A stretch of DNA of 5,359 bases from Firmicutes bacterium UBA1440 (GCA_002329565.1 DCTM01000023.1:1-5359), one strand, 5' to 3'; shown: positions 1-4,985, counted from the first letter of the stretch. A program made the numbers and translations. The notes: generated by a model from the letters alone, not told the origin.

Positions 1-37
1 GCGTAGTCGCCGAGTAGTCCAAATATACCTGTCGCAT
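1..37 (-). CDS. Cysteine desulfurase (NifS/IscS type), N-terminal fragment
   Basis: Only the first 12 codons lie in the window; the gene runs off the left edge. They read MRQVYLDYSATT, which matches the very characteristic N-terminus of class V aminotransferase-fold cysteine desulfurases (typically xxVYLDNSATTPV). These are PLP enzymes that convert cysteine to alanine and deliver persulfide sulfur for Fe-S clusters or tRNA thiolation. The ATG at 35-37 is preceded by AAAGGAG seven bases upstream, a strong ribosome binding site, and by a vegetative promoter candidate about 50 bases upstream. The usual Asn after LD is Tyr here, a variant also seen in clostridial homologues from my memory of the family. 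The catalytic Lys and Cys are outside the window, so subtype (IscS, NifS or SufS) cannot be decided. The call rests on one short but distinctive motif. Confidence 0.75.
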   Translation of the reverse strand, partial: MRQVYLDYSATT

Positions 38-87
38 GATTTGCTCCTTTATTTATAATATAGTTTAATATTAAAATTTCTCAAATT

Positions 88-114
88 ATTATACCAACAA
101 ATGTTTTCTTTCAA
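88..114 (-). promoter_or_regulatory. Candidate sigma-A promoter of the cysteine desulfurase gene (extended -10)
   Basis: On the minus strand the -10 hexamer is a perfect TATAAT (plus-strand 88-93), preceded by TGG, giving an extended TGn -10. The best -35 is TTGAAA (109-114) with a short 15-base spacer; the extended -10 would compensate. The distance from the -10 to the ATG at 37 is about 50 bases, leaving a leader of roughly 45 bases. A 6-bp inverted repeat ATGTTT/AAACAT (101-118) overlaps the -35 region and could be an operator, but it is short and AT-rich. Confidence 0.55.
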
Positions 115-160
115 ACATTATTTTGTAAAAAATCATGCTCATATTTTCCTGTTTCTTTTC

Positions 161-616
161 TCAAATCAAATCGAATTTTGAAAGTAAATACTTTTGCCCG
201 GTCTTCTGCGTTACGACATTGTAAGTTCCCTCCGTTATATAGCGTCCCATGGGGCCTTCCATATCCCACTTTACGGCGATCTCATAAGTGCAATTTCCCA
301 AAATATTGCGTTTTTCTTCCGCTTCAACGATGTACATATTGTGTACAGTGTCGAAATCGGTATCGACGCTGCTTTTCAGGCTTTTAATATCCTCCGCCAA
401 TAAAGGCTGTGTTTCGATATGACTGAGTCGTCGCTCAGCCTCATTGTATGTGATGGTGCCTTCAAGGCATTGCTGCATAATCTGAATTCTCTCCTGCAGC
501 TTATCGGAAACCGAAGCGGGTTCTGCTTCGCTCGAAAAGCCCGAAAAGAAACAGATTACAATTACAATCAAAGCCGGCAGCGCCAGCCAATTGTGTCGTC
601 GTTTCAAGATATTCAT
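161..616 (-). CDS. Exported or membrane-anchored protein of unknown function, 151 aa
   Basis: I do not recognise this protein. Reading from ATG at 614-616, it has a basic N-terminus (MNILKRRHNW), a hydrophobic segment at about residues 11-27, then FSSEAEPA, which looks like a signal peptide or signal-anchor boundary. It has no lipobox. Residues 35-105 are rich in charged and helix-forming residues. The C-terminal 45 residues, starting near NCTYEIAVKWDMEG, have alternating hydrophobic and polar residues typical of beta strands. Two cysteines (50 and 109) lie outside the cytoplasm and could form a disulfide. The start was chosen because GAGGGGGG lies about five bases upstream and because the signal sequence begins there; the frame is open up to 844 but that extension crosses a terminator and an overlapping gene. 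A strong terminator ends just upstream, so the gene probably has its own very short-leader promoter or depends on readthrough. Gene reality is well supported; function is unknown. Confidence 0.75.
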   Translation of the reverse strand: MNILKRRHNWLALPALIVIVICFFSGFSSEAEPASVSDKLQERIQIMQQCLEGTITYNEAERRLSHIETQPLLAEDIKSLKSSVDTDFDTVHNMYIVEAEEKRNILGNCTYEIAVKWDMEGPMGRYITEGTYNVVTQKTGQKYLLSKFDLI

Positions 617-647
617 ACAATCCCCCCTCTTTGGGAAAATTGTATCG

Positions 648-681
648 AAAAAGGGGCAAAAAACTTGTAGTTTTTCGCCCC
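648..681 (-). terminator. Rho-independent terminator of the LUD / UPF0291 operon
   Basis: On the minus strand a 13-bp stem is formed by GGGGCGAAAAACT and AGTTTTTTGCCCC with one G-U pair and a 3-base loop, followed directly by five T residues (plus-strand 648-652). It lies about 20 bases after the UPF0291 stop codon and only about 30 bases before the start of the next gene, so it separates the two transcription units. Confidence 0.85.
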
Positions 682-701
682 GGGTTTCGCTGTTTATTCG
701 G

Positions 702-917
702 TCAATTTTCGACTTTGATTTCGATTTCTTGAACCTCTTCGACGACCTCATCCACAATTTCGATACAGTCAAGTTGTGCACGAAAGGATTCTCTGAATTT
801 TTCGAGATATTCCGCGCGCAAGGCGGCCTGCTCCGCAAGCTCATCCTCGGTCAAGCCTACGCTCTTTTTTTTCCGAGCCAGAGCGTTGATACGGTCGATC
901 TTTTCTTTTGGCAGCAT
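702..917 (-). CDS. UPF0291 / DUF896 family small cytosolic protein (YnzC-like)
   Basis: A 71-residue protein that matches the DUF896 family (B. subtilis YnzC), which are short cytosolic helical-hairpin proteins of about 65-80 residues with no established biochemical role. The family hallmarks are visible: an N-terminal helix with IDRINALARK (residues 7-16), a turn ending in the LTEDE motif (22-26), and a second helix AEQAALRAEYLEKFR that runs into a variable acidic tail (EIVDEVVEEVQEIEIKVEN). The ATG at 915-917 has AGGAGG eight bases upstream (about 926-931), and this site lies beside and over the TAG stop of the LUD gene at 932-934, so the two are expected to be translationally coupled. A strong terminator follows. 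In B. subtilis ynzC sits in a LexA-controlled locus; nothing like that context is seen here. Family assignment is confident; function unknown. Confidence 0.9.
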   Translation of the reverse strand: MLPKEKIDRINALARKKKSVGLTEDELAEQAALRAEYLEKFRESFRAQLDCIEIVDEVVEEVQEIEIKVEN

Positions 918-931
918 GTACGCACTTCCTC

Positions 932-1570
932 CTAGAATCCCAAATTTTCTCCGACGATGATGACCTTAATCTTACCCGCCGGACGAGAGATTCGTGTGGT
1001 CACTAAATATGCACAACAGCAATTCGGTGAGATGCAGTCGCCACAGTAGCCGTGCAATGTACATGGCGTCTTCAACTCTCCGAAACGCTGTACGTTGATC
1101 GGCGCAGCGGTGTTTCTCGCCCTGCTGACCGCATCTTCGACGGTTTTGACGATCTTGTTGATGCCGACTACAACGACGACGTTGTATGGACCAAAAGTCA
1201 TGGCCGCTACACGGTTGCCGTTGCCGTCGATATTGAAAAGTTGGCCGTCCTCAGATACGGCATTAGCGCTCATTAGGTATGTGTGGCACAGTAACGATTG
1301 GCGCATGGTTTCCCAACGCTCTTCCGGTGTGTTGGCCGCATCCCTGTCTATAACCTCGTAGTTGCCACTTTTGACTGCATCTTTCAGTCCGATTTCATCT
1401 ATAGTTGCCGATCCGCCCCAAGATACCGTTACGCCTTCGGGAATCAATGCCAGCGCCTGTTCAAGTGCCTGTTCTTTTGTAGAACAATAATAAGCATCGA
1501 AATGCCTTCTTTTCAAAGCCTCCACTACACGGGGACCAAACTTGTCGTTTCTTATTTCAAATGGTGTCAT
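932..1570 (-). CDS. LUD-domain protein (lactate utilization type, stand-alone, Cys-rich C-terminus)
   Basis: A 212-residue protein with the LUD fold (Pfam LUD_dom, formerly DUF162), related to LutC/YkgG-type proteins tied to lactate oxidation and iron-sulfur electron transfer. Recognisable segments: N-terminal helices with LKRRHFDAYYC (19-29) and a repeated Ala/Leu helix (34-42); the conserved glycine loop VSWGGSATIDEIG (49-61); HTYLMSANAVSEDGQLFNIDGNGNRVAAM (96-124, the family's NxxSxDGxLxNxDGxGNR core); a hydrophobic strand NVVVVVGINKIV; and a C-terminal cysteine cluster C170, C176, C179, C184-C186. The cluster could bind a metal or Fe-S centre, which is inference. Stand-alone proteins of this type are common in anaerobic Firmicutes and need not act in lactate metabolism; no lutA or lutB partner is in the window. 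AAAGGAG lies eight bases before the ATG. It forms a two-gene unit with the UPF0291 gene. Confidence 0.87.
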   Translation of the reverse strand: MTPFEIRNDKFGPRVVEALKRRHFDAYYCSTKEQALEQALALIPEGVTVSWGGSATIDEIGLKDAVKSGNYEVIDRDAANTPEERWETMRQSLLCHTYLMSANAVSEDGQLFNIDGNGNRVAAMTFGPYNVVVVVGINKIVKTVEDAVSRARNTAAPINVQRFGELKTPCTLHGYCGDCISPNCCCAYLVTTRISRPAGKIKVIIVGENLGF

Positions 1571-1613
1571 CGTTTACACTCCTTTCTTTATGCTGAACCT
1601 TTGACTTTAGTCT

Positions 1614-1642
1614 ACTATAATTTATTGGTTAATGCAATTAAT
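1614..1642 (-). promoter_or_regulatory. Weak candidate promoter of the LUD / UPF0291 unit
   Basis: The minus strand has TATAGT (plus-strand 1614-1619), five of six matches to a -10 box, about 44 bases before the LUD start codon. No good -35 lies 17 bases upstream (ATTAAT at best). An overlapping alternative is TTGCAT-N17-TAGACT. The spo0A terminator lies about 65 bases further upstream, so some promoter must exist in this AT-rich stretch; which one is unsure. Confidence 0.3.
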
Positions 1643-1697
1643 TTGATGAATATAATGTTCTGTGTAACGGGAGCTAAACTGTCATATATGGACATAA

Positions 1698-1742
1698 AAA
1701 TAAAATTCCCCTTATTCATTTCACGCGCAAATGAATAAGGGG
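1698..1742 (-). terminator. Strong hairpin terminator downstream of spo0A
   Basis: A perfect 14-bp stem CCCCTTATTCATTT / AAATGAATAAGGGG with a 7-base loop occupies 1708-1742. On the minus strand it is followed by GAATTTTATTTTT, a U-rich tail beginning two bases after the stem (1698-1707). It lies about 70 bases after the spo0A stop. There is no matching T-tract on the plus-strand side, and no plus-strand gene, so it serves spo0A. Confidence 0.85.
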
Positions 1743-1814
1743 AGTCTTGGTGTACTGTAAGAAAAAAGCTTTTTTTAGTTTACAAGACTATATATAACAA
1801 AGTGACGATTTCTT

Positions 1815-2612
1815 TTAGCTCACCTTTCTTTCGAGGCGCAGTTTGTCTGCAATGATTGCAATAAATTCGGAATTCGTAGGTTTTCCCTTGTCGTTTGCCA
1901 CGGTATATCCGAACAAATTGTTCAATGTTTCAATCTTACCTCTGTTCCAGGCAACCTCAATCGCATGGCGTATGGCTCTTTCCACCCTGCTCGGAGTCGT
2001 ATTGTTTATTTTGGCGATCTCCGGATATAATTCCTTTGTCACGGCGGAGAGCATGTCCATATCTTCGACAACCATACCTATCGCATCTCGAAGATATTGA
2101 TACCTTTTAATATGCGCAGGCACACCTACTTCATGTATCAAGTTGGTGATGTCTATTTCCAAATCGCTCTGCTTTGTAAATAAACTTTTTTTTCTGTTAT
2201 TAATTTTGCATACTCCGGGATTACAAAACCGTGTTGTGTTTCCCGACATCTGATTAATTCTTTTGGAAAGCAGTTCTAAGTTGCAAGGCTTTACAAGGTA
2301 GTATTCGGCTCCGAGTTCTAAAGCTTTATTAGTGATGCTCTCTTGTCCGATTGCGGACAGCATGATTGTCCTCGGTATATTTTGAGCATCACTTTCTTGA
2401 ATAGCTTCTAGCACGTCCAACCCGTCCATATGGGGCATAATCATGTCTAGCAATAACACATCCGGCTTTTTGTTCCTTATTGCGTCCAATGCATCTCGAC
2501 CATTATGTACTGTAAATAAGATTTCTGTGTTTTGCTGGCCTTTGAAATGCTCACAGAGAATATCACAAAAGTCTCTGTTATCGTCTGCAATACCAATTTT
2601 GATCTTACTCAT
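1815..2612 (-). CDS. spo0A: Spo0A, sporulation master response regulator
   Basis: A 265-residue response regulator (B. subtilis Spo0A is 267) that, once phosphorylated, controls entry into sporulation. The receiver domain (about 1-122) has the acidic pocket D10-D11, the phospho-acceptor D56 in LLLDMIMP, S86 in the switch position and K108 in LVKP. The Spo0A-specific DNA-binding domain (about 150-262) shows the diagnostic [21 protein letters not shown] and the recognition-helix region [17 protein letters not shown] followed by NRG. I chose the ATG at 2610-2612 because [12 protein letters not shown] then aligns exactly with the family start and puts the aspartate at 56; GGAAAG lies seven bases upstream. 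Two in-frame ATGs at 2625-2630 would add six residues and have no ribosome binding site. Odd points: Cys110 where many homologues have an aromatic after KP, and a CNPGVC pair in the linker (C130, C135). It directly follows spoIVB, the usual order, but has its own promoter and terminator. Confidence 0.97.
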   Translation of the reverse strand: MSKIKIGIADDNRDFCDILCEHFKGQQNTEILFTVHNGRDALDAIRNKKPDVLLLDMIMPHMDGLDVLEAIQESDAQNIPRTIMLSAIGQESITNKALELGAEYYLVKPCNLELLSKRINQMSGNTTRFCNPGVCKINNRKKSLFTKQSDLEIDITNLIHEVGVPAHIKRYQYLRDAIGMVVEDMDMLSAVTKELYPEIAKINNTTPSRVERAIRHAIEVAWNRGKIETLNNLFGYTVANDKGKPTNSEFIAIIADKLRLERKVS

Positions 2613-2647
2613 CAGCGGACTTTCCATCATTTAACAACTTGCACAGT

Positions 2648-2677
2648 ATTATAACAATATTCTATATTATCTGACAA
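2648..2677 (-). promoter_or_regulatory. spo0A promoter (extended -10) with near-match Spo0A box over the -35
   Basis: The minus strand reads TTGTCA (-35, plus-strand 2672-2677), an 18-base spacer, and TATAAT (-10, 2648-2653) preceded by TGT, an extended -10. This is five of six and six of six to sigma-A consensus. The -35 region also reads TTGTCAGA, differing at one base from the Spo0A binding core TGTCRAA, so autoregulation is possible. A leader of about 30 bases would lead to the ATG at 2612. I found no convincing sigma-H promoter, which drives spo0A in B. subtilis. Confidence 0.65.
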
Positions 2678-2712
2678 TTAGTTTCAATTACTGTTAAATC
2701 ATAAATAACACC

Positions 2713-2742
2713 AAAAAGCGACAGCATTTTACTTGCTGTCAC
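2713..2742 (-). terminator. spoIVB terminator, overlapping its last codons
   Basis: On the minus strand GTGACAGCA pairs with TGCTGTCGC (9 bp including one G-U) around a 7-base loop, followed by TTTTT (plus-strand 2713-2717). The 5' arm consists of the last sense codons of spoIVB and the TAA stop at 2729-2731 lies in the loop region, so the terminator sits partly inside the gene. It ends the bofC-like/spoIVB unit before the spo0A promoter. Confidence 0.75.
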
Positions 2743-3796
2743 TTTCTTCCAACATCCACTCTATGAAAATACCGTATCCCTTTTGCGGGTTATTTACAAA
2801 TACATGAGTTACCGCTCCCACGAGACGGCCGTTTTGAATAATCGGGCTTCCGCTCATGCCTTGAACTATGCCGCCGGTCTCATTTAGGAGTTGCGGATCC
2901 GTCACTCGGATGACCATGCTCCTGGTATCGGGGCTGTCTTGATCGTTGACTTTTTCAATTTCAATGTCAAACTTTTGTACCTTATTTCCGCTGATTGTGG
3001 TAAGAATTTCGGCAGGTCCTTTCTTAACTTGGTCTTTTGTGGCGACAACGAGTGCATTTTCGTAAATATTGTTGTCTATGCTGCTGTAAGAATGCCCGAA
3101 AATGCCGTATTCCGTATTTTTCTCCAAGTCCCCTAGCGGAGATTCAGCTTCATAAAAGATTCCCCTGATTTCGCCCGGGGTGCCCGCCTTGCCTTCCTTG
3201 ACCGACGCAACTCTCGAGTTTACGAGCTCTCCCTCCGCTACATTTAGGATTTTGCCGGTCTCAGGATCCGTGATTCCGTGCCCCAACGCACCGAAATTAC
3301 CTGTTTGTGGATCGTAAAATGTCAGTGTACCGATACCTGCGGTCTTGTCTTTTACCCATACCCCGAGCTTATAGGTGCCGTCGTGGGCTGACTTTACCGG
3401 ATCCAATTTTATATTTAGGGTTTGCTCCTTGCGCTGTATCTTCAGCTTTAAGCTTCCTCTGATCTCATTGACAGTCTGTATAACTTCTTGTGCACGATAG
3501 ACTTTAATCCCATTGATTTCAAGAATAGTATCACCTATCTGAAGGCCTGCATTCAGGCCCGGATTGACAAATTCTCCGTTTTCGCTTTCAATCTCCTCAA
3601 GTCCGACAATCAGTACACCCTTCACATCCATCTTTACGCCGACGCTGTTTCCGCCCGGAATCAAAACACGTTCACTGACTATGGCGGTACTGGCCTCATC
3701 GACGCTTTCAGGCATCGAAATTAAACCGATCAATGCGACAATTATAACAAGGCAAGCAAACGGAATGACAGCTTTTAATATGTTGACGTGTTTCAT
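2729..3796 (-). CDS. spoIVB: SpoIVB serine peptidase (family S55), forespore signalling protease
   Basis: A 355-residue secreted protease that in B. subtilis crosses the inner forespore membrane and cleaves SpoIVFA to activate pro-sigma-K processing. Order of parts: basic N-terminus, membrane segment/signal at about 10-28, a PDZ domain at about 60-131 (GLNAGLQIGDTILEINGIKV is its core), then the S55 peptidase domain. The catalytic set is visible: H173 in GALGHGITD, D300 in RVTD and S315 in QGMSGSPII. Their spacing (142 and 15 residues) equals that of H236, D363 and S378 in the B. subtilis enzyme, as I recall them. The tail VGAVTHVFVNNPQKGYGIFIEWML is typical. B. subtilis SpoIVB is longer (about 426). 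The ATG at 3794-3796 was chosen because AGGAGGA lies five bases upstream; an in-frame TTG at 3817 would lie inside the previous gene. The protein appears intact and active. Its start overlaps the upstream bofC-like gene's stop region. Confidence 0.97.
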   Translation of the reverse strand: MKHVNILKAVIPFACLVIIVALIGLISMPESVDEASTAIVSERVLIPGGNSVGVKMDVKGVLIVGLEEIESENGEFVNPGLNAGLQIGDTILEINGIKVYRAQEVIQTVNEIRGSLKLKIQRKEQTLNIKLDPVKSAHDGTYKLGVWVKDKTAGIGTLTFYDPQTGNFGALGHGITDPETGKILNVAEGELVNSRVASVKEGKAGTPGEIRGIFYEAESPLGDLEKNTEYGIFGHSYSSIDNNIYENALVVATKDQVKKGPAEILTTISGNKVQKFDIEIEKVNDQDSPDTRSMVIRVTDPQLLNETGGIVQGMSGSPIIQNGRLVGAVTHVFVNNPQKGYGIFIEWMLEESDSK

Positions 3797-3801
3797 CAAC
3801 G

Positions 3802-3809
3802 TCCTCCTA
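3802..3809 (-). promoter_or_regulatory. spoIVB ribosome binding site fused to the upstream stop codon
   Basis: The minus strand reads TAGGAGGA, in which TAG is the stop of the bofC-like gene and AGGAGGA the Shine-Dalgarno of spoIVB, five bases before its ATG. Terminating ribosomes would sit on the initiation site, so translational coupling is expected. Confidence 0.8.
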
Positions 3810-4229
3810 GCTTTCAAAATCCTGAAGGAGGTTATCGAGCTCTTCTTCGTTCTGCACCTTTATGCCGGTGTGAAACTGAGCTTGATCCTGCTCGGATATC
3901 AGCTGAAATGGAATATCCGTTGTGCGTATCAATTCTTTATTTCCTTCGGCATCGCAATAGTAGAGTTCGACCAGGCCATCTTCTTCCTTCAAAAGATAAT
4001 ATGCCTTCTCACCGTCTTCTAACACATCATTTTTTGGACTTTTCTCGTCATCCTCGGAGCTGCCGGCATGCGCATTGGCGTTAATGTCCGGATTGAGGTC
4101 TGCGTTTTCGCTCTCGGGTTGGTTCATAAAAAACCCCAACAACAGCAGGAGCACGACCGCCGCAAATACGCTCAGGCTTTTCCAATAACTTGTTTTTCTC
4201 CTTGGAGCAAATATATTTTGGTTTCTCAT
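3807..4229 (-). CDS. BofC-like membrane-anchored protein, probable SpoIVB regulator
   Basis: A 140-residue protein with a basic N-terminus, one hydrophobic segment at about 18-35 (SLSVFAAVVLLLLLGFF), an acidic, low-complexity linker (36-75), and a C-terminal domain at about 76-140. That domain reads YYLLKEEDGLVELYYCD, then IRTTDIPFQLISEQDQ, then GIKVQNEEELDNLLQDFES. This pattern (YxLKExxG..., ...LPxxDQxxLxxGIxVxxxEELxxLLEDY) is what I recall for the BofC C-terminal domain of clostridial proteins. In B. subtilis BofC acts in the intermembrane space and holds back SpoIVB. The start ATG at 4227-4229 has GAGGTGG six bases upstream; an ATG at 4242-4244 lies at the predicted transcription start and has no ribosome binding site. 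The gene abuts spoIVB, sharing its stop with that gene's ribosome binding site, which supports a shared role. Family assignment is from pattern memory; function is inferred. Confidence 0.72.
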   Translation of the reverse strand: MRNQNIFAPRRKTSYWKSLSVFAAVVLLLLLGFFMNQPESENADLNPDINANAHAGSSEDDEKSPKNDVLEDGEKAYYLLKEEDGLVELYYCDAEGNKELIRTTDIPFQLISEQDQAQFHTGIKVQNEEELDNLLQDFES

Positions 4230-4247
4230 ATCATACCACCTCATCGT

Positions 4248-4278
4248 TAGTATGGACGATCGCGTGGTAAATCATACA
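4248..4278 (-). promoter_or_regulatory. Sigma-G (forespore) type promoter of the bofC-like / spoIVB unit
   Basis: In the 56-base gap after comEA the minus strand has TGTATG (-35, plus-strand 4273-4278), an 18-base spacer, and CATACTA (-10, 4248-4254). The sigma-G consensus in B. subtilis is about TGHATA-N17/18-CATAHTA, so the match is five of six and seven of seven. Transcription would start near 4241, giving a leader of only about 12 bases with the ribosome binding site at its very 5' end. Forespore expression fits spoIVB, which is a sigma-F/sigma-G gene in B. subtilis. Confidence 0.65.
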
Positions 4279-4285
4279 AAATTCA

Positions 4286-4948
4286 TTACACTTCAAGGCT
4301 TTTTTCAAGCTTTTGAAAGGTTTTTTCACCGATTCCGCTGACATTCATCAATTCTTTTATTGTTTTGAACGGACCTACTTCCGTACGGTAAGAGATAATC
4401 TTGGCCGCTGTTGCAGGCCCGATCCCTGAAAGTGTTTGCAATTGCGCAGCAGTGGCTCTGTTCAGATTGACTTTGCCGGAGCTCGTCTGTGTGGCATCAT
4501 TCACAAAAAATGAACTTTCGTTTACTTGAACGCTTCCGTTTGCATCGGCGGCATTCGGCACATAAATTTTGTCGCCATCAGATAGGACGGACGCCAAATT
4601 AAGTGATGATGTATCACCGCCCTCCTTGACTCCGCCTGCGGACGAAATCGCCTCAAACACTCTGCTTCCGTGCGGTAAGCGAACTACACCCGGCATGTTG
4701 ACGCTGCCGCCTACATCGACATAAATGCTTTCGTCGACCGCTTTCTCCGACTCGTTTTCAGATACGACAGTATCCGTCTTCCCCGCATCCTCAACAGCAA
4801 GATCCGCCTCCTCGTCTCCGCCCGCAAAAAATAAACACACGGCAACCGCTATTAAAACGAAAAGGGTTGCCGCTTTTGCACACTGTGTCTTATTGTTTTT
4901 ACAATATAAAGCGATATCGTATTTGATTTTTTCGATTTTCTCTGACAT
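4286..4948 (-). CDS. comEA: ComEA, membrane-anchored DNA-binding competence protein
   Basis: A 220-residue protein with the standard ComEA plan. A short cytoplasmic N-terminus is followed by a single membrane helix at about 25-42 (AATLFVLIAVAVCLFFAGG), an acidic linker (45-75), a SLBB domain at about 76-131 (IYVDVGGSVNMPGVVRLPHG, with the conserved V-x-G-x-V-x-x-P-G-V pattern), a Ser/Asn-rich linker, and a tandem helix-hairpin-helix domain at about 158-220. The DNA-binding hairpins are LSGIGPATA (173-181) and VSGIGEKT (203-210), preceded by VNLNRATAAQLQ. In transformable bacteria ComEA binds double-stranded DNA outside the membrane and passes it to the ComEC channel. comEC, often next to comEA, is not on either side here. 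AGGAGG lies eight bases before the ATG. No terminator follows, so readthrough into the bofC-like gene is possible. Whether this organism is transformable is unknown. Confidence 0.95.
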   Translation of the reverse strand: MSEKIEKIKYDIALYCKNNKTQCAKAATLFVLIAVAVCLFFAGGDEEADLAVEDAGKTDTVVSENESEKAVDESIYVDVGGSVNMPGVVRLPHGSRVFEAISSAGGVKEGGDTSSLNLASVLSDGDKIYVPNAADANGSVQVNESSFFVNDATQTSSGKVNLNRATAAQLQTLSGIGPATAAKIISYRTEVGPFKTIKELMNVSGIGEKTFQKLEKSLEV

Positions 4949-4960
4949 CCGGAGTCCCTC

Positions 4961-4985
4961 CTTTATGTAAATATTTTACATAAAG
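4961..4985. promoter_or_regulatory. Perfect 11-bp inverted repeat over the comEA -10 box (putative operator)
   Basis: CTTTATGTAAA, three bases (TAT), then TTTACATAAAG form a perfect dyad of 25 bases. It covers the entire -10 hexamer, the predicted transcription start and the edge of the ribosome binding site. No T-tract follows on the minus strand, so it is not a terminator of the HD gene. Its position and symmetry suit a repressor site that would block RNA polymerase; the core TGTAAA-N3-TTTACA is of a kind bound by dimeric helix-turn-helix regulators. The regulator is unknown. Confidence 0.6.

Larger units (their letters stand above)
1571..1814. other. Intergenic region between spo0A and the LUD gene
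   Basis: This 244-base non-coding gap holds the spo0A terminator (1708-1742), an AT-rich promoter region for the LUD gene (1600-1650) and its ribosome binding site (1579-1585). Near 1744-1788 there is also a run around AAAAAAGCTTTTTT with flanking GTCTTG/CAAGAC, which could form a weak hairpin in the spo0A 3' untranslated RNA. I see no gene or RNA family in it. Confidence 0.6.

Noticed and set aside
118..160. Possible terminator for the exported protein gene (AAAATATGAGCATGATTTTTT)
   Set aside because: The best stem is four pairs around a 2-base loop with a bulge; too weak to call, although some termination signal is expected here.
349..355. Exact TGTCGAA, a Spo0A-box core
   Set aside because: It lies inside the coding sequence of the exported protein, far from any promoter; a 7-base match is expected by chance at this scale.
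625..660. Sigma-E-like or sigma-A-like -10 (GATACAAT) before the exported protein gene
   Set aside because: The -10 resembles CATACAAT, but no acceptable -35 exists at either 14 or 17 bases upstream, where the sequence is the terminator stem. Left uncalled.
617..844. N-terminal extension of the exported protein's frame up to 844
   Set aside because: It would overlap the UPF0291 gene and cross the strong terminator at 648-681; the ATG at 616 has a good ribosome binding site and begins a signal sequence.
1744..1788. AT-rich dyad AAAAAAGCTTTTTT with flanking GTCTTG/CAAGAC after spo0A
   Set aside because: The stem is interrupted and mostly A-T, with no separate U-tract; the strong hairpin at 1708-1742 explains termination better.
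3564..4022. Plus-strand open frame of about 150 codons across the spoIVB and bofC-like genes
   Set aside because: It is antisense to two well-supported genes and spells no recognisable protein. The same holds for plus-strand frames at 591-935 and 1298-1738.
4297..4325. Hairpin TTTCAA/TTGAAA near the end of comEA
   Set aside because: A 6-bp AT-rich stem inside the coding sequence with no following T-tract; not a credible terminator.
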